Source: JAYTQQ01 sp043746635 (GTDB lineage: Bacteria; Bdellovibrionota; Bdellovibrionia; Bdellovibrionales; JAMPXM01). From it: 19,643 nucleotides of DNA. The notes under the pieces are model-generated. The model was not told the DNA's origin. It did no database searches and saw only the letters and a program-made list of their open reading frames with translations. Made by a program: the position numbers and the translations under genes. How positions within the stretch are numbered: the stretch's first letter is position 1; each line of letters starts with the position of its first letter. The DNA lies in NCBI GenBank assembly GCA_043746635.1, contig JAYTQQ010000174.1, forward strand, positions 1 through 19,643, in the 5' to 3' direction. This document shows positions 1-7,264 of the stretch, piece by piece.

Positions 1-1089
1 CTCACCTTTTTGAACGGCGGCGATCACGCCGCGAACGACTCGGTACTGTAACTTTTTATTCCAGGCCATCATGACGAGATCAACACCTGCATTGATGGCA
101 CGCTTGGCGTGATCGAGAGCGCTACCTGAACCGGCGCCTCCCATTTCGATATCGTCAGTCATGACGATTCCTTTGAAGCCTAGTTTTGTACGGAGTACAT
201 CGGTGATGAGAGTCTTTGAATACGTAGCCGGAGCGAGGCTTGAATCAATTTTAGGAAATGCAATGTGAGCTACCATAATAGCACTTGAGCTGCCGCCACG
301 TTTCGTCAATTGCTCATAGGGAATCAGGTCACTTAAAAGAAGGGCATCGAGAGTCACATTTTTTTGAGGCGTTACTAAATGTGAATCGCCTTTGACTCCA
401 CCATGACCCGGAAAATGTTTCGCCGTCGGAAGAACCCCACCGTCTCTCAGTCCGTCCGCAAACTCGAGCCCCATTTCAGAAACGACCTGAGCATTTTTTC
501 CGAAGGCGCGGGTGCCGATGAATGAATCTTTTATTGGATCGGCAATGTCTAACACAGGCGCAAGATTCATATTGAAGCCAAGTGCTTTGAGTAGAATTCC
601 GGTTTGAAAGCCCGCCTCATGCACGAGCTGAACTTCTCCGGCTTCGGCGAGCCCAAGTGCGCTCGGTAGCTGCGGTGAAGTTTTAATTCGTATGACGTCG
701 CCGCCCTCTTGATCAACCGCAATCAAAAGTGGAACGTGCGAAGATTTGATCGAATCTCTCTGTGCTCGGTAGAGCATCTCGGCAGTTTGTTTTGCCGTAT
801 GAATGTTACGACTGAAAACGAGAATTCCGCCGGGGTGTAATTTTAAAATAATATCATCAAGTGCGTGAGAAGTTTCGGTGCCCATGAACCCAAAAATAAA
901 AAGTTGTCCGACCTTTTGTTCGAGAGTCATTTTGCTCAGGAGTTCTTTGTCGGGATCGGACATAGTTGTGACGGGCGCTGCCGTCAGCGCGGTACCTAAT
1001 GCCGGAACCTTTGCCGGCTGAGCAGAGGCGATTGAAAAAAGAATGAGAATTCCCACGAAGGAGAAAGCCATTTTAGAGTGAGGTGACAT
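1..1089 (-). CDS. nagZ: Exported beta-N-acetylhexosaminidase (glycoside hydrolase family 3, NagZ type), 3' end cut by window edge
   Basis: The visible 363 residues are the N-terminal and main catalytic part of a family 3 beta-N-acetylglucosaminidase. This family removes GlcNAc from peptidoglycan fragments during cell-wall recycling. The NagZ signature is present: KHFPGHG at about residues 224-230, followed by DSH at 235-237, the Asp-His dyad loop that acts as general acid/base in NagZ. TDDIEM at 311-316 carries the presumed Asp nucleophile. VDQEGGDVIR (125-134) and the NLAPVLDIA segment are also typical. Residues 7-23 (from MAFSF to ASA) form a hydrophobic signal peptide, so the product is probably exported, unlike the cytoplasmic enterobacterial NagZ. 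Two in-frame ATGs compete, at 1089 and 1071. Neither has a clear Shine-Dalgarno sequence. I took 1089 because an extended -10 element lies just upstream, but 1071 would give a cleaner signal peptide. The gene follows mfd on the same strand after about 106 bases. Family assignment is firm; the start is uncertain. Confidence 0.9.
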   Translation of the reverse strand, partial: MSPHSKMAFSFVGILILFSIASAQPAKVPALGTALTAAPVTTMSDPDKELLSKMTLEQKVGQLFIFGFMGTETSHALDDIILKLHPGGILVFSRNIHTAKQTAEMLYRAQRDSIKSSHVPLLIAVDQEGGDVIRIKTSPQLPSALGLAEAGEVQLVHEAGFQTGILLKALGFNMNLAPVLDIADPIKDSFIGTRAFGKNAQVVSEMGLEFADGLRDGGVLPTAKHFPGHGGVKGDSHLVTPQKNVTLDALLLSDLIPYEQLTKRGGSSSAIMVAHIAFPKIDSSLAPATYSKTLITDVLRTKLGFKGIVMTDDIEMGGAGSGSALDHAKRAINAGVDLVMMAWNKKLQYRVVRGVIAAVQKGE

Positions 1090-1095
1090 CTCTTT

Positions 1096-1104
1096 ATTTT
1101 AGCA
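1096..1104 (-). promoter_or_regulatory. Candidate extended -10 promoter element for nagZ
   Basis: On the minus strand TG-C-TAAAAT is an extended -10 element matching five of six consensus bases. It sits 6 bases upstream of the ATG at 1089, so the predicted transcription start falls on or next to that ATG. No good -35 hexamer was found at the usual distance, which extended -10 promoters tolerate. Inferred from sequence only. Confidence 0.35.
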
Positions 1105-1124
1105 TTTGCCTTAAGCGAAGAGGG

Positions 1125-1168
1125 GTCCAAAAACGAAATTTGGACGTGAGGCTCGGCAAGAAATGCCG
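1125..1168 (-). other. Two small inverted repeats between mfd and nagZ
   Basis: Reading the minus strand after the mfd stop, a 5-bp stem CGGCA/TGCCG with a 5-base loop (1154-1168) is followed by a 7-bp stem GTCCAAA/TTTGGAC with a 7-base loop (1125-1145). Neither is followed by a run of T on the minus strand, so a classical intrinsic terminator is not supported. They could weaken read-through from mfd or protect the mfd 3' end. Confidence 0.35.
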
Positions 1169-1195
1169 GTCAAGGTGGCGGGCGGCGATCGCTAC

Positions 1196-4100
1196 CTAAA
1201 TCAGCTTCAGCAGATAGTTGAGTTCTTCATGAATATTCGGCCACGCGATCGTATTCATTCGAATAATCAAACGCATATCAGGAGTGATCGCATATTTTTT
1301 GTTATCACGAGACGTGAGCTCAACGACTTTCGTCGGTGGCAAAGACGTTCGTTCTGTGAACGAAAGCGAGATCGTCTTAGGCCCAGAGCTGATGTCACGA
1401 ATGCCTAGAGTGCGGCACTGAGCGCGGATGAGCATGAGCCCCAGGAGGTTCACGACCTGTTCGGGGAGCTTTCCGAATTGGTCACGTAAATCATCTTCGA
1501 TACGATCGACGTCTGCGAGAGTTTCGATTTGCGCAAGCTCTTTGTAGTAACTCAAACGAATACGAATATCCGGAATGTATTCATTCGGAATCAAAGCAGG
1601 AATACGCACATTAATTTCTGGCTCGATCGCTTCGACAACTTCCTCGCCTTTCGCGATCCGGATCGCTTCGTCGAGAAGTTCCATGTACATTTCATAGCCG
1701 ACCGAATCGATATGGCCCGATTGGCTTTCGCCCAAAATATTTCCGGCGCCTCTGAGTTCAAGATCATGATGGGCGATGCGAATACCACTTCCGAGAGCGG
1801 TATTTTCTTGAATGACTTTCAATCGTTCTTGCGCATCTTTCTCGAGACGCTTATTTGCAGGAATGAGAAGGTAACAGTACGCGCGCTCTTTACTGCGGCC
1901 CACGCGGCCTCGCAACTGATACAGCGTCGCTAACCCAAGCTGATGGGCATTGTCGATAAACATTGTGTTGGCTCGTGGATTATCGATGCCCGATTCGATG
2001 ATCGTTGTACAAACCAGAACGTCAATTTCGTGATTGAAAAAAGCCATCATGGTAGATTCGAGCTCGTGTTCATCCATTTGACCGTGACCCACACGAATAC
2101 GTGCGGTCGGCACCATGCGCTTAATGTCGTCGGCAAGCTGGTAGATACTTTGCACTCGATTATGTAGAAAGAACACTTGGCCGCTGCGGCTGATTTCAGA
2201 CTCGATACCTTTACGAATCGTCTCTTCGTCGAATTTCGTAACGAACGTGCGAGTCGGCAATCGATCAACGGGTGGAGTATTAATAATCGAAAGATCACGC
2301 ATCCCCACTAAACTCATGTTGAGAGTTCGCGGAATCGGAGTTGCGGAGAGAGTGAGGGTATCGACACTCAGCTTCATTTTCTTGATGCGCTCTTTGTGGG
2401 TGACTCCAAATTTGTGCTCTTCATCGATAATCATGAGACCCAAATCTTTAAACGCGACATCTTTACTTAAAAGTCTATGCGTGCCGATGAGAACATCGAC
2501 CTTACCCTCTTTGAGTTCGATAAGAGTTTTCTTAGCATCTGCATTTGAAACAAAGCGGTTGAGCCCGCGAACGATGATAGGCCAATTTTTAAATCGCCGT
2601 TGAAAAGTTTCGACGTGTTGAAAAGAGAGAACCGTTGTCGGAGCCAAAACCGCAACTTGCTTCTGCGCCTGAATTGCCTTAAATGCCGCCCGAATGGCGA
2701 CTTCGGTTTTGCCAAAGCCGACGTCGCCGCAAATGAGACGATCCATTGGCTTGTCGCTGACCATATCTCCGATGAGGTCTTTCACGGCCTTGAGCTGATC
2801 GTCAGTTTCATCATAGGGAAAAGCGGCTTCAAATTGTAAGTAGTCGGTATCATTTTCAGGAAACGGCGGACGATGCATTTGCGCACGCTTAGCATAAAGC
2901 TCAAGCAAGTCTCCAGCGATTTCTCGTAGATGATTCTTCACCTTAACTTTGGTTTTTTGCCAGCCTGTCCCACCGAGTTTATCAAGCATCGCTTCGCCGC
3001 CGGGGCCGCCGTAACGATTGATCTGGTTGATACGATAAATCGGGAGATAAAGCTTATCTCCTTCTTTGTAAGAGATCTGAATAAATTCGGCGTCGATACC
3101 AGCGATCGGCATAACCTTTAAGCCTTCATATACGCCGATGCCATGAAGAATATGCACGAGACGATCTCCGATATTAAGATCTGAAAAGCTTAACGTGCCG
3201 GCGCGAGTTTCGAGAGACCCTTTAGTTTTATGCTCGCGCTTGCGTTGTTTCTTTCCAAAGAAATCCTCATCGCGTAAGAAAATAATATTTTCATCGGTCA
3301 AGCGAAGACTTTGATCACTCGAGCGTTCGATGATATGCACGAGCTGAGCATTTTCTCTTTGGGCTTCGGCAAGAGAGCTGAAATCGTAAACTTCTTCAGA
3401 AACCAAAGTCGGAATGAGATCTAATTTTTCGAAAAGCAACTCAAGGCGTTTCGCTTGCGCTTGGGTCGAAGCAGTGATAAACACGAGATTTTTTTCAGCA
3501 CGCCAAGCACCCACTCTGCGGGCATTTTCGTTCGCCGCTTCGGGACTCACCGCGCGGGTTTCGAGAAATGAAAGGTCTTGAGTACTCCAAGAAACCTGTT
3601 TGGTTTCGACCGACGCACCCGCCTCTTGCAAAAACAAATGGTGAAAAGCAATTCGTCTGCGACAGACGTCGAAATTTAATTTTTCGAAAGCGGCAAAAAG
3701 ACTTTCTGGCTTAGGCCGAATCGCTAAAGTTTCAGAAGCATCAAACTCGGCTTTGAGAGATTCGAGTAACAGATCGGACTCGTGCGTGAGATCGGCCGGC
3801 TGCAAGAGCCATATATTGGGAGGAAGCTTAAAGTGATCGAGCGGCGTAGCGAACTCTTCGTAAAAGTCTCCGAGTAAGAAATCCATGCCCGGAAAGATCT
3901 GCGCCTGAATGATCGACTGCAAGACTTGATCTTTTTCGTTGGGTTCGACTTTTCGTCGAGAGGCATCGACGCGGTATTGGTTAGCGGCGTTCATGCGGAC
4001 TTCGTCGGTGTAGACAATTTCTCTTGGAGGAATAATATGGCAAGCTTTGAGTTCTTCGGTCGTTACACTTCGGCCCGTGTCGGGATCAAAGAAGCGCATC

Positions 4101-4720
4101 GATTCGATGTCGTCTCCAAAAAGTTCAAAGCGAACCGGTAGATCATGCGCCGGAGAAAAAATATCGACGATGCCACCACGAATAGCGAAAGTTCCGATGT
4201 CTTCAACGACCGGGGCTGACTGATAACCGAGCTTTATTAAAACTTTTGAAAACTCTTTAGGCAGTTCTTGAGAAAGCTTGAGAGTTAAATAATTTGATCG
4301 TAAAACTGAAGGCGGTAAAGTTCTTTGGATGAGAGCCGCAGTCGAACAAATAAAAATCTGCTGAGTGCTTGAGTTTTGTGCAGCAAAAGCAAAGCCCATT
4401 CGGGCAGCTACAAGCCGCGCGTTCGGATAGAGTCCTGAATAAGGTGAAACATCAAAAGAGCTTAAAAGCTTTGTCGAAAGTTCGGGATTGAAAAAAGCGA
4501 GCTCTTCTTGAAAGCACTCGGCTGCCCTATCTGTAGGCAAAATGACGAGTTGGGGAGCATCCCACAAAACCGGAGACGTCGATTGGCTCAGCAAAAGTGC
4601 GAGAGCAAAACTCGAATTTGTACCGGTGATATTGAGAGTATCAGAAGAGATTTTAGAAAGTCTCGCTAACTCCCGCTCCAGAACTTTTTCGAAATGTAAT
4701 TCGAGAGGTAAAGACAGCAT
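1196..4720 (-). CDS. mfd: Transcription-repair coupling factor Mfd
   Basis: Mfd is an ATP-dependent DNA translocase that removes RNA polymerase stalled at template-strand lesions and recruits UvrA for excision repair. The 1174-residue length is typical (E. coli 1148). Domains in order: UvrB-like N-terminal region (about 1-330) with FAIRGGIVDIFSP near 178-190; a CarD-like RNA-polymerase-interacting domain beginning near 508, with IGDRLVHILHGIGVYEG; and a RecG-like helicase core with Walker A GDVGFGKT (665-672), Walker B DEEH (766-769), the SATPIPRTLNMS motif (792-803) and the translocation/motif VI region with QLRGRVGRS. The TRCF C-terminal domain follows to the end. All ATPase motifs are intact. 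The ATG is preceded by GGTGAG three bases upstream, a short spacing but with no better alternative. The gene is divergent from nuoA across 102 bases and is followed by nagZ on the same strand. Confidence 0.98.
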   Translation of the reverse strand: MLSLPLELHFEKVLERELARLSKISSDTLNITGTNSSFALALLLSQSTSPVLWDAPQLVILPTDRAAECFQEELAFFNPELSTKLLSSFDVSPYSGLYPNARLVAARMGFAFAAQNSSTQQIFICSTAALIQRTLPPSVLRSNYLTLKLSQELPKEFSKVLIKLGYQSAPVVEDIGTFAIRGGIVDIFSPAHDLPVRFELFGDDIESMRFFDPDTGRSVTTEELKACHIIPPREIVYTDEVRMNAANQYRVDASRRKVEPNEKDQVLQSIIQAQIFPGMDFLLGDFYEEFATPLDHFKLPPNIWLLQPADLTHESDLLLESLKAEFDASETLAIRPKPESLFAAFEKLNFDVCRRRIAFHHLFLQEAGASVETKQVSWSTQDLSFLETRAVSPEAANENARRVGAWRAEKNLVFITASTQAQAKRLELLFEKLDLIPTLVSEEVYDFSSLAEAQRENAQLVHIIERSSDQSLRLTDENIIFLRDEDFFGKKQRKREHKTKGSLETRAGTLSFSDLNIGDRLVHILHGIGVYEGLKVMPIAGIDAEFIQISYKEGDKLYLPIYRINQINRYGGPGGEAMLDKLGGTGWQKTKVKVKNHLREIAGDLLELYAKRAQMHRPPFPENDTDYLQFEAAFPYDETDDQLKAVKDLIGDMVSDKPMDRLICGDVGFGKTEVAIRAAFKAIQAQKQVAVLAPTTVLSFQHVETFQRRFKNWPIIVRGLNRFVSNADAKKTLIELKEGKVDVLIGTHRLLSKDVAFKDLGLMIIDEEHKFGVTHKERIKKMKLSVDTLTLSATPIPRTLNMSLVGMRDLSIINTPPVDRLPTRTFVTKFDEETIRKGIESEISRSGQVFFLHNRVQSIYQLADDIKRMVPTARIRVGHGQMDEHELESTMMAFFNHEIDVLVCTTIIESGIDNPRANTMFIDNAHQLGLATLYQLRGRVGRSKERAYCYLLIPANKRLEKDAQERLKVIQENTALGSGIRIAHHDLELRGAGNILGESQSGHIDSVGYEMYMELLDEAIRIAKGEEVVEAIEPEINVRIPALIPNEYIPDIRIRLSYYKELAQIETLADVDRIEDDLRDQFGKLPEQVVNLLGLMLIRAQCRTLGIRDISSGPKTISLSFTERTSLPPTKVVELTSRDNKKYAITPDMRLIIRMNTIAWPNIHEELNYLLKLI

Positions 4721-4772
4721 CTACTCACCGCGACGATAAAGAGGATTTTTTCAAATAGCTTGTTGATATCAT

Positions 4773-4800
4773 CTTATATTCCTTAGAAGATGAAGGCCAA
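4773..4800 (-). promoter_or_regulatory. Candidate sigma-70-type promoter for mfd
   Basis: On the minus strand TTGGCC (4795-4800) and TATAAG (4773-4778) are separated by 16 bases, giving a plausible -35/-10 pair and a leader of about 45 bases before the mfd ATG. The opposite strand carries TATATT at 4775-4780, which could be the -10 for nuoA. No good -35 partner was found for it, so only the mfd direction is annotated. The two directions would use overlapping DNA in this 102-base divergent spacer. Confidence 0.3.
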
Positions 4801-4811
4801 GTAAATTATTT

Positions 4812-4816
4812 GGAGG
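4812..4816 (+). promoter_or_regulatory. Shine-Dalgarno sequence selecting a TTG start for nuoA
   Basis: A perfect GGAGG lies six bases before TTG at 4823. No ATG or GTG in the nuoA frame is similarly placed, so this site decides the TTG start. Confidence 0.8.
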
Positions 4817-4822
4817 CATCTC

Positions 4823-5194
4823 TTGAGCAGCATACTTCCCATTATCATTTTGTTTTTTATCGTCATCGGTTTTGGTGCCGGAATTCTATTTTTATGCAGC
4901 TTTTTGGGCCCCAAGAAAGCGCCTAATCCGGCAAAAGATATGCCTTACGAGTGCGGTGTTCCGGGAACGGATGTTGGGGATTCAAAAATTAACGTAAAGT
5001 TTTATCTGACGGCGATCTTATTCATTATTTTCGATATCGAAATTATTTTCATGTATCCTTGGGCCGTAACTTTTCTCGACGCCGTCAAAAAAGGCGAAGG
5101 CGCGTACCTTCTTGGAGCCATGGGCATTTTTGTTTTGTTATTTATTTTTGGTCTCTTTTGGGAAGTAAAGTCAAAAGCTCTCGATTGGGATTAG
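4823..5194 (+). CDS. nuoA: NADH-quinone oxidoreductase subunit A
   Basis: NuoA is a three-helix membrane subunit of complex I at the junction of the membrane arm and the quinone site. The 123-residue protein shows the expected hydrophobic segments at about 4-29, 58-85 and 94-113. The family loop motif MPYECGVPG (40-48, with Cys44) and the second helix FDIEIIFMYPWAV (70-82) with conserved acidic residues Asp71 and Glu73 are intact. The start is TTG, chosen from the strong GGAGG six bases upstream; the resulting N terminus leads straight into helix 1. It is the first gene of the nuo cluster and is separated from nuoH by 37 bases, the widest gap in the operon. Confidence 0.96.
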   Translation: MSSILPIIILFFIVIGFGAGILFLCSFLGPKKAPNPAKDMPYECGVPGTDVGDSKINVKFYLTAILFIIFDIEIIFMYPWAVTFLDAVKKGEGAYLLGAMGIFVLLFIFGLFWEVKSKALDWD

Positions 5195-5231
5195 GATCTT
5201 GTATTTAATCATCTTTGAAGGACGTTAAAGC

Positions 5232-6386
5232 GTGGGCGCAGATAAATTTGAAATAACCGTGAATTTACTCAAAATGATCGTCATCTTCGCGATGATGATT
5301 CAAATCGTTCCGATTCTCGTATGGGCAGAGCGCAGAGGCTCTGCGTTTATTCAAAATCGTTTCGGACCCAATCGCATCGGACCTCTTGGTCTCATGCAGC
5401 TTCTCGCCGATGCGGTCAAATTTTTATTCAAAGAAGAGTTTTTGCCAAAGCAAGGTGTCGCACTTTTATACTACGGAGCACCTGTTGTCGCCCTGGTCCC
5501 GGGTGTTTTGGCTCTGGCGTCCCTTCCGCTTTCTCCCATGATTCACATCGAGCCGTTTACTTTGTTCGGGCACATGTGGGCCGGGCTTGACGGCAAAGGT
5601 TATGATTTTGCTTTTCAAGGCTTCAACGTGAGCGTAGGCATCGTTTATGTTTTGGGAGTGTCTTCTCTCGGGGCATACTCACTTTTGATGGCGGGTTGGG
5701 GATCGGCAAATAAGTATTCTTTGATGGGGGCTTTAAGAGCCAGTGCCCAAATGATTTCATACGAACTTGCACTCGGCCTTTCGCTCGTAGGAATTTTACT
5801 CGTCTATGGAACGTTGAGCTTTAGCGAAATGATGCATCTTCAAGATGCTCCACTCGTGTATGGATTTTTCGGACAGAAATTCACGATTCCGTTTTTGGCA
5901 GACTGGGGAATTTTTCATAACCCTATCGGGATGCTTCTCTTTGCTTCAGCCACTTTTGCCGAGTGCAATCGTTTGCCGTTCGATCTTCCCGAAGCTGAGG
6001 GTGAACTCGTCGCTGGATTTCATACCGAATACGGCGGATTCAAAATGCTTTTGTTCTATATCGGTGAGTATGGTCACATGTTGGTGGCCAGTGCGCTTCT
6101 CTCGATATTTTATTTCGGTGGATACAATATTCCGCATTGGTTTATGGATCTCGTGCCGATTAATCACATCGCCGGAAATCTCGGCGCGGTTATTTTCGCT
6201 CTCGTTTCGCACGTTTTCTTGCTCATGAAAATTTTAATCTTTTTGTGGATTTTTATTTGGGTTCGCTGGACTCTTCCGAGATTTCGTTACGATCAACTCA
6301 TGGACCTCGGCTGGAAAACGATGCTGCCATGGGCTCTCGTGAACGTCATCGTGACCGCACTCTGGATCTTTTTCGCGCAAGGCTAA
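5232..6386 (+). CDS. nuoH: NADH-quinone oxidoreductase subunit H
   Basis: NuoH (the ND1 homologue) forms the quinone-binding chamber together with NuoB and NuoD and connects it to the proton channels. At 384 residues it is longer than E. coli NuoH (325), with extra loop sequence near 104-125 and 200-225. Family signatures are clear: WAERRGSAFIQNRFGPNRIG (31-50) just after the first helix, the ISYELALGLSLVGI region near 175-188, and FAECNRLPFDLPEAEGELVAG (243-263) followed by the EYGGFKM quinone-pocket loop. The GTG start has AAGGA nine bases upstream (5218-5222). In the E. coli nuo order nuoG precedes and nuoI follows nuoH; here it is directly between nuoA and nuoJ. Confidence 0.97.
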   Translation: MGADKFEITVNLLKMIVIFAMMIQIVPILVWAERRGSAFIQNRFGPNRIGPLGLMQLLADAVKFLFKEEFLPKQGVALLYYGAPVVALVPGVLALASLPLSPMIHIEPFTLFGHMWAGLDGKGYDFAFQGFNVSVGIVYVLGVSSLGAYSLLMAGWGSANKYSLMGALRASAQMISYELALGLSLVGILLVYGTLSFSEMMHLQDAPLVYGFFGQKFTIPFLADWGIFHNPIGMLLFASATFAECNRLPFDLPEAEGELVAGFHTEYGGFKMLLFYIGEYGHMLVASALLSIFYFGGYNIPHWFMDLVPINHIAGNLGAVIFALVSHVFLLMKILIFLWIFIWVRWTLPRFRYDQLMDLGWKTMLPWALVNVIVTALWIFFAQG

Positions 6387-6408
6387 TTTTTTAAGGTAAG
6401 GAACACGC

Positions 6409-6942
6409 ATGCTCGCTTTGTCAGATTACATATTTTATTTTCTCGCCTTCGTGACCTTCTTGTCCGCGTGCGGAGTGATCTTGGTGCAAAATCCAATCTA
6501 CTCGGCACTCTTCCTCGCGATCTCGATGATTGCCGTTTCGGCGTTGTTCGTGACGCTCGATGCGGTTTTCGTCGCGGGAGTTCAATTGATCGTCTACGCG
6601 GGCGCAGTGATGGTTCTTTTCGTCATGGTCTTGATGCTTTTCGATCTGAAACACGAAATGGATGCGTTTTCAAAAGGCGTCATCAGTGGAGCTTTGAAGC
6701 TTGCAAGCATCGGTGTGATCTTGGGTCTTATCCTCGGATCAATTTATATGTCGGCCGACATGGTTTTCAATAATCAAGCCGCGCCAATCGCCGCAGGAAC
6801 AGATCCCGTCAAAGGATTGTCCCAAGCTCTTTTCGGAAATTATATTTTTGCATTTGAAGTCATCGGCGCGCTTCTCCTGATTATCGCGATCGGTGCAGTT
6901 ACTCTTTCACGTATTCGCGGAGGCACGCATGCCGATGACTGA
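6409..6942 (+). CDS. nuoJ: NADH-quinone oxidoreductase subunit J
   Basis: NuoJ (the ND6 homologue) is a five-helix membrane subunit between NuoA/H and NuoK. Its third helix carries a conformationally mobile element linking quinone chemistry to proton pumping. The 177-residue protein has the conserved N-terminal region with NPIYSALFLAI (28-38) and the key third-helix motif IVYAGAVMVLFVMVLMLFD (61-79), including Tyr63. The ATG at 6409 is preceded by AAGGTAAGGA (6393-6402) at a normal distance. The last codons overlap the start of nuoK, and the ribosome-binding site of nuoK lies inside nuoJ. Identity is firm. Confidence 0.96.
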   Translation: MLALSDYIFYFLAFVTFLSACGVILVQNPIYSALFLAISMIAVSALFVTLDAVFVAGVQLIVYAGAVMVLFVMVLMLFDLKHEMDAFSKGVISGALKLASIGVILGLILGSIYMSADMVFNNQAAPIAAGTDPVKGLSQALFGNYIFAFEVIGALLLIIAIGAVTLSRIRGGTHADD

Positions 6943-7261
6943 TGTTTTTCTTAAAGTAGGTCTCAATCATTATTTATTTTTATCGGCACTCATGTTTGCC
7001 GTAGGTATGCTTGGCGTTTTGCTGAGAAAAAATGTGATCGTTATTTTAATGTCTATTGAGCTCATGCTCAACGCCGTGAATATTACATTCATCGCGTTCA
7101 ACCGATTTCAACAGCCAGACAATTACAATGGCCAAGTCATGGTGTTTTTCGTTATGACAATTGCTGCGGCTGAAGCGGCCATTGGTCTCGCACTCGCGGT
7201 CATGATTTTTAAGAGATTTAAGCAAGTGAACATCCGATTTTTTGAACATCTTAAGGGCTAA
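6929..7261 (+). CDS. nuoK: NADH-quinone oxidoreductase subunit K
   Basis: NuoK (the ND4L homologue) is a three-helix proton-pathway subunit. I chose ATG 6929 because GGAGG (6919-6923) lies five bases before it, giving a 110-residue protein close to the family's usual 100. A further upstream in-frame start at 6893 has no such site and adds residues unlike the family. ATG 6935 is a second possibility. The two membrane-buried glutamates essential in E. coli NuoK are present, as Glu44 in SIELMLNAVN and Glu82 in AAAEAAIGLA. The gene overlaps the end of nuoJ by 14 bases, consistent with translational coupling, and is followed by nuoL after only three bases. Confidence 0.95.
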   Translation: MPMTDVFLKVGLNHYLFLSALMFAVGMLGVLLRKNVIVILMSIELMLNAVNITFIAFNRFQQPDNYNGQVMVFFVMTIAAAEAAIGLALAVMIFKRFKQVNIRFFEHLKG

Positions 7262-7264
7262 ACT

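Noticed and set aside
1163..4739. Several plus-strand open frames opposite mfd
   Set aside because: They are antisense shadows of a well-supported 1174-residue gene, with low-complexity or Arg/Cys-rich translations and no family signatures.
6893..6928. Longer NuoK with 12 more N-terminal residues
   Set aside because: The upstream start has no ribosome-binding site, the residues are not NuoK-like, and GGAGG precedes ATG 6929 at ideal spacing.
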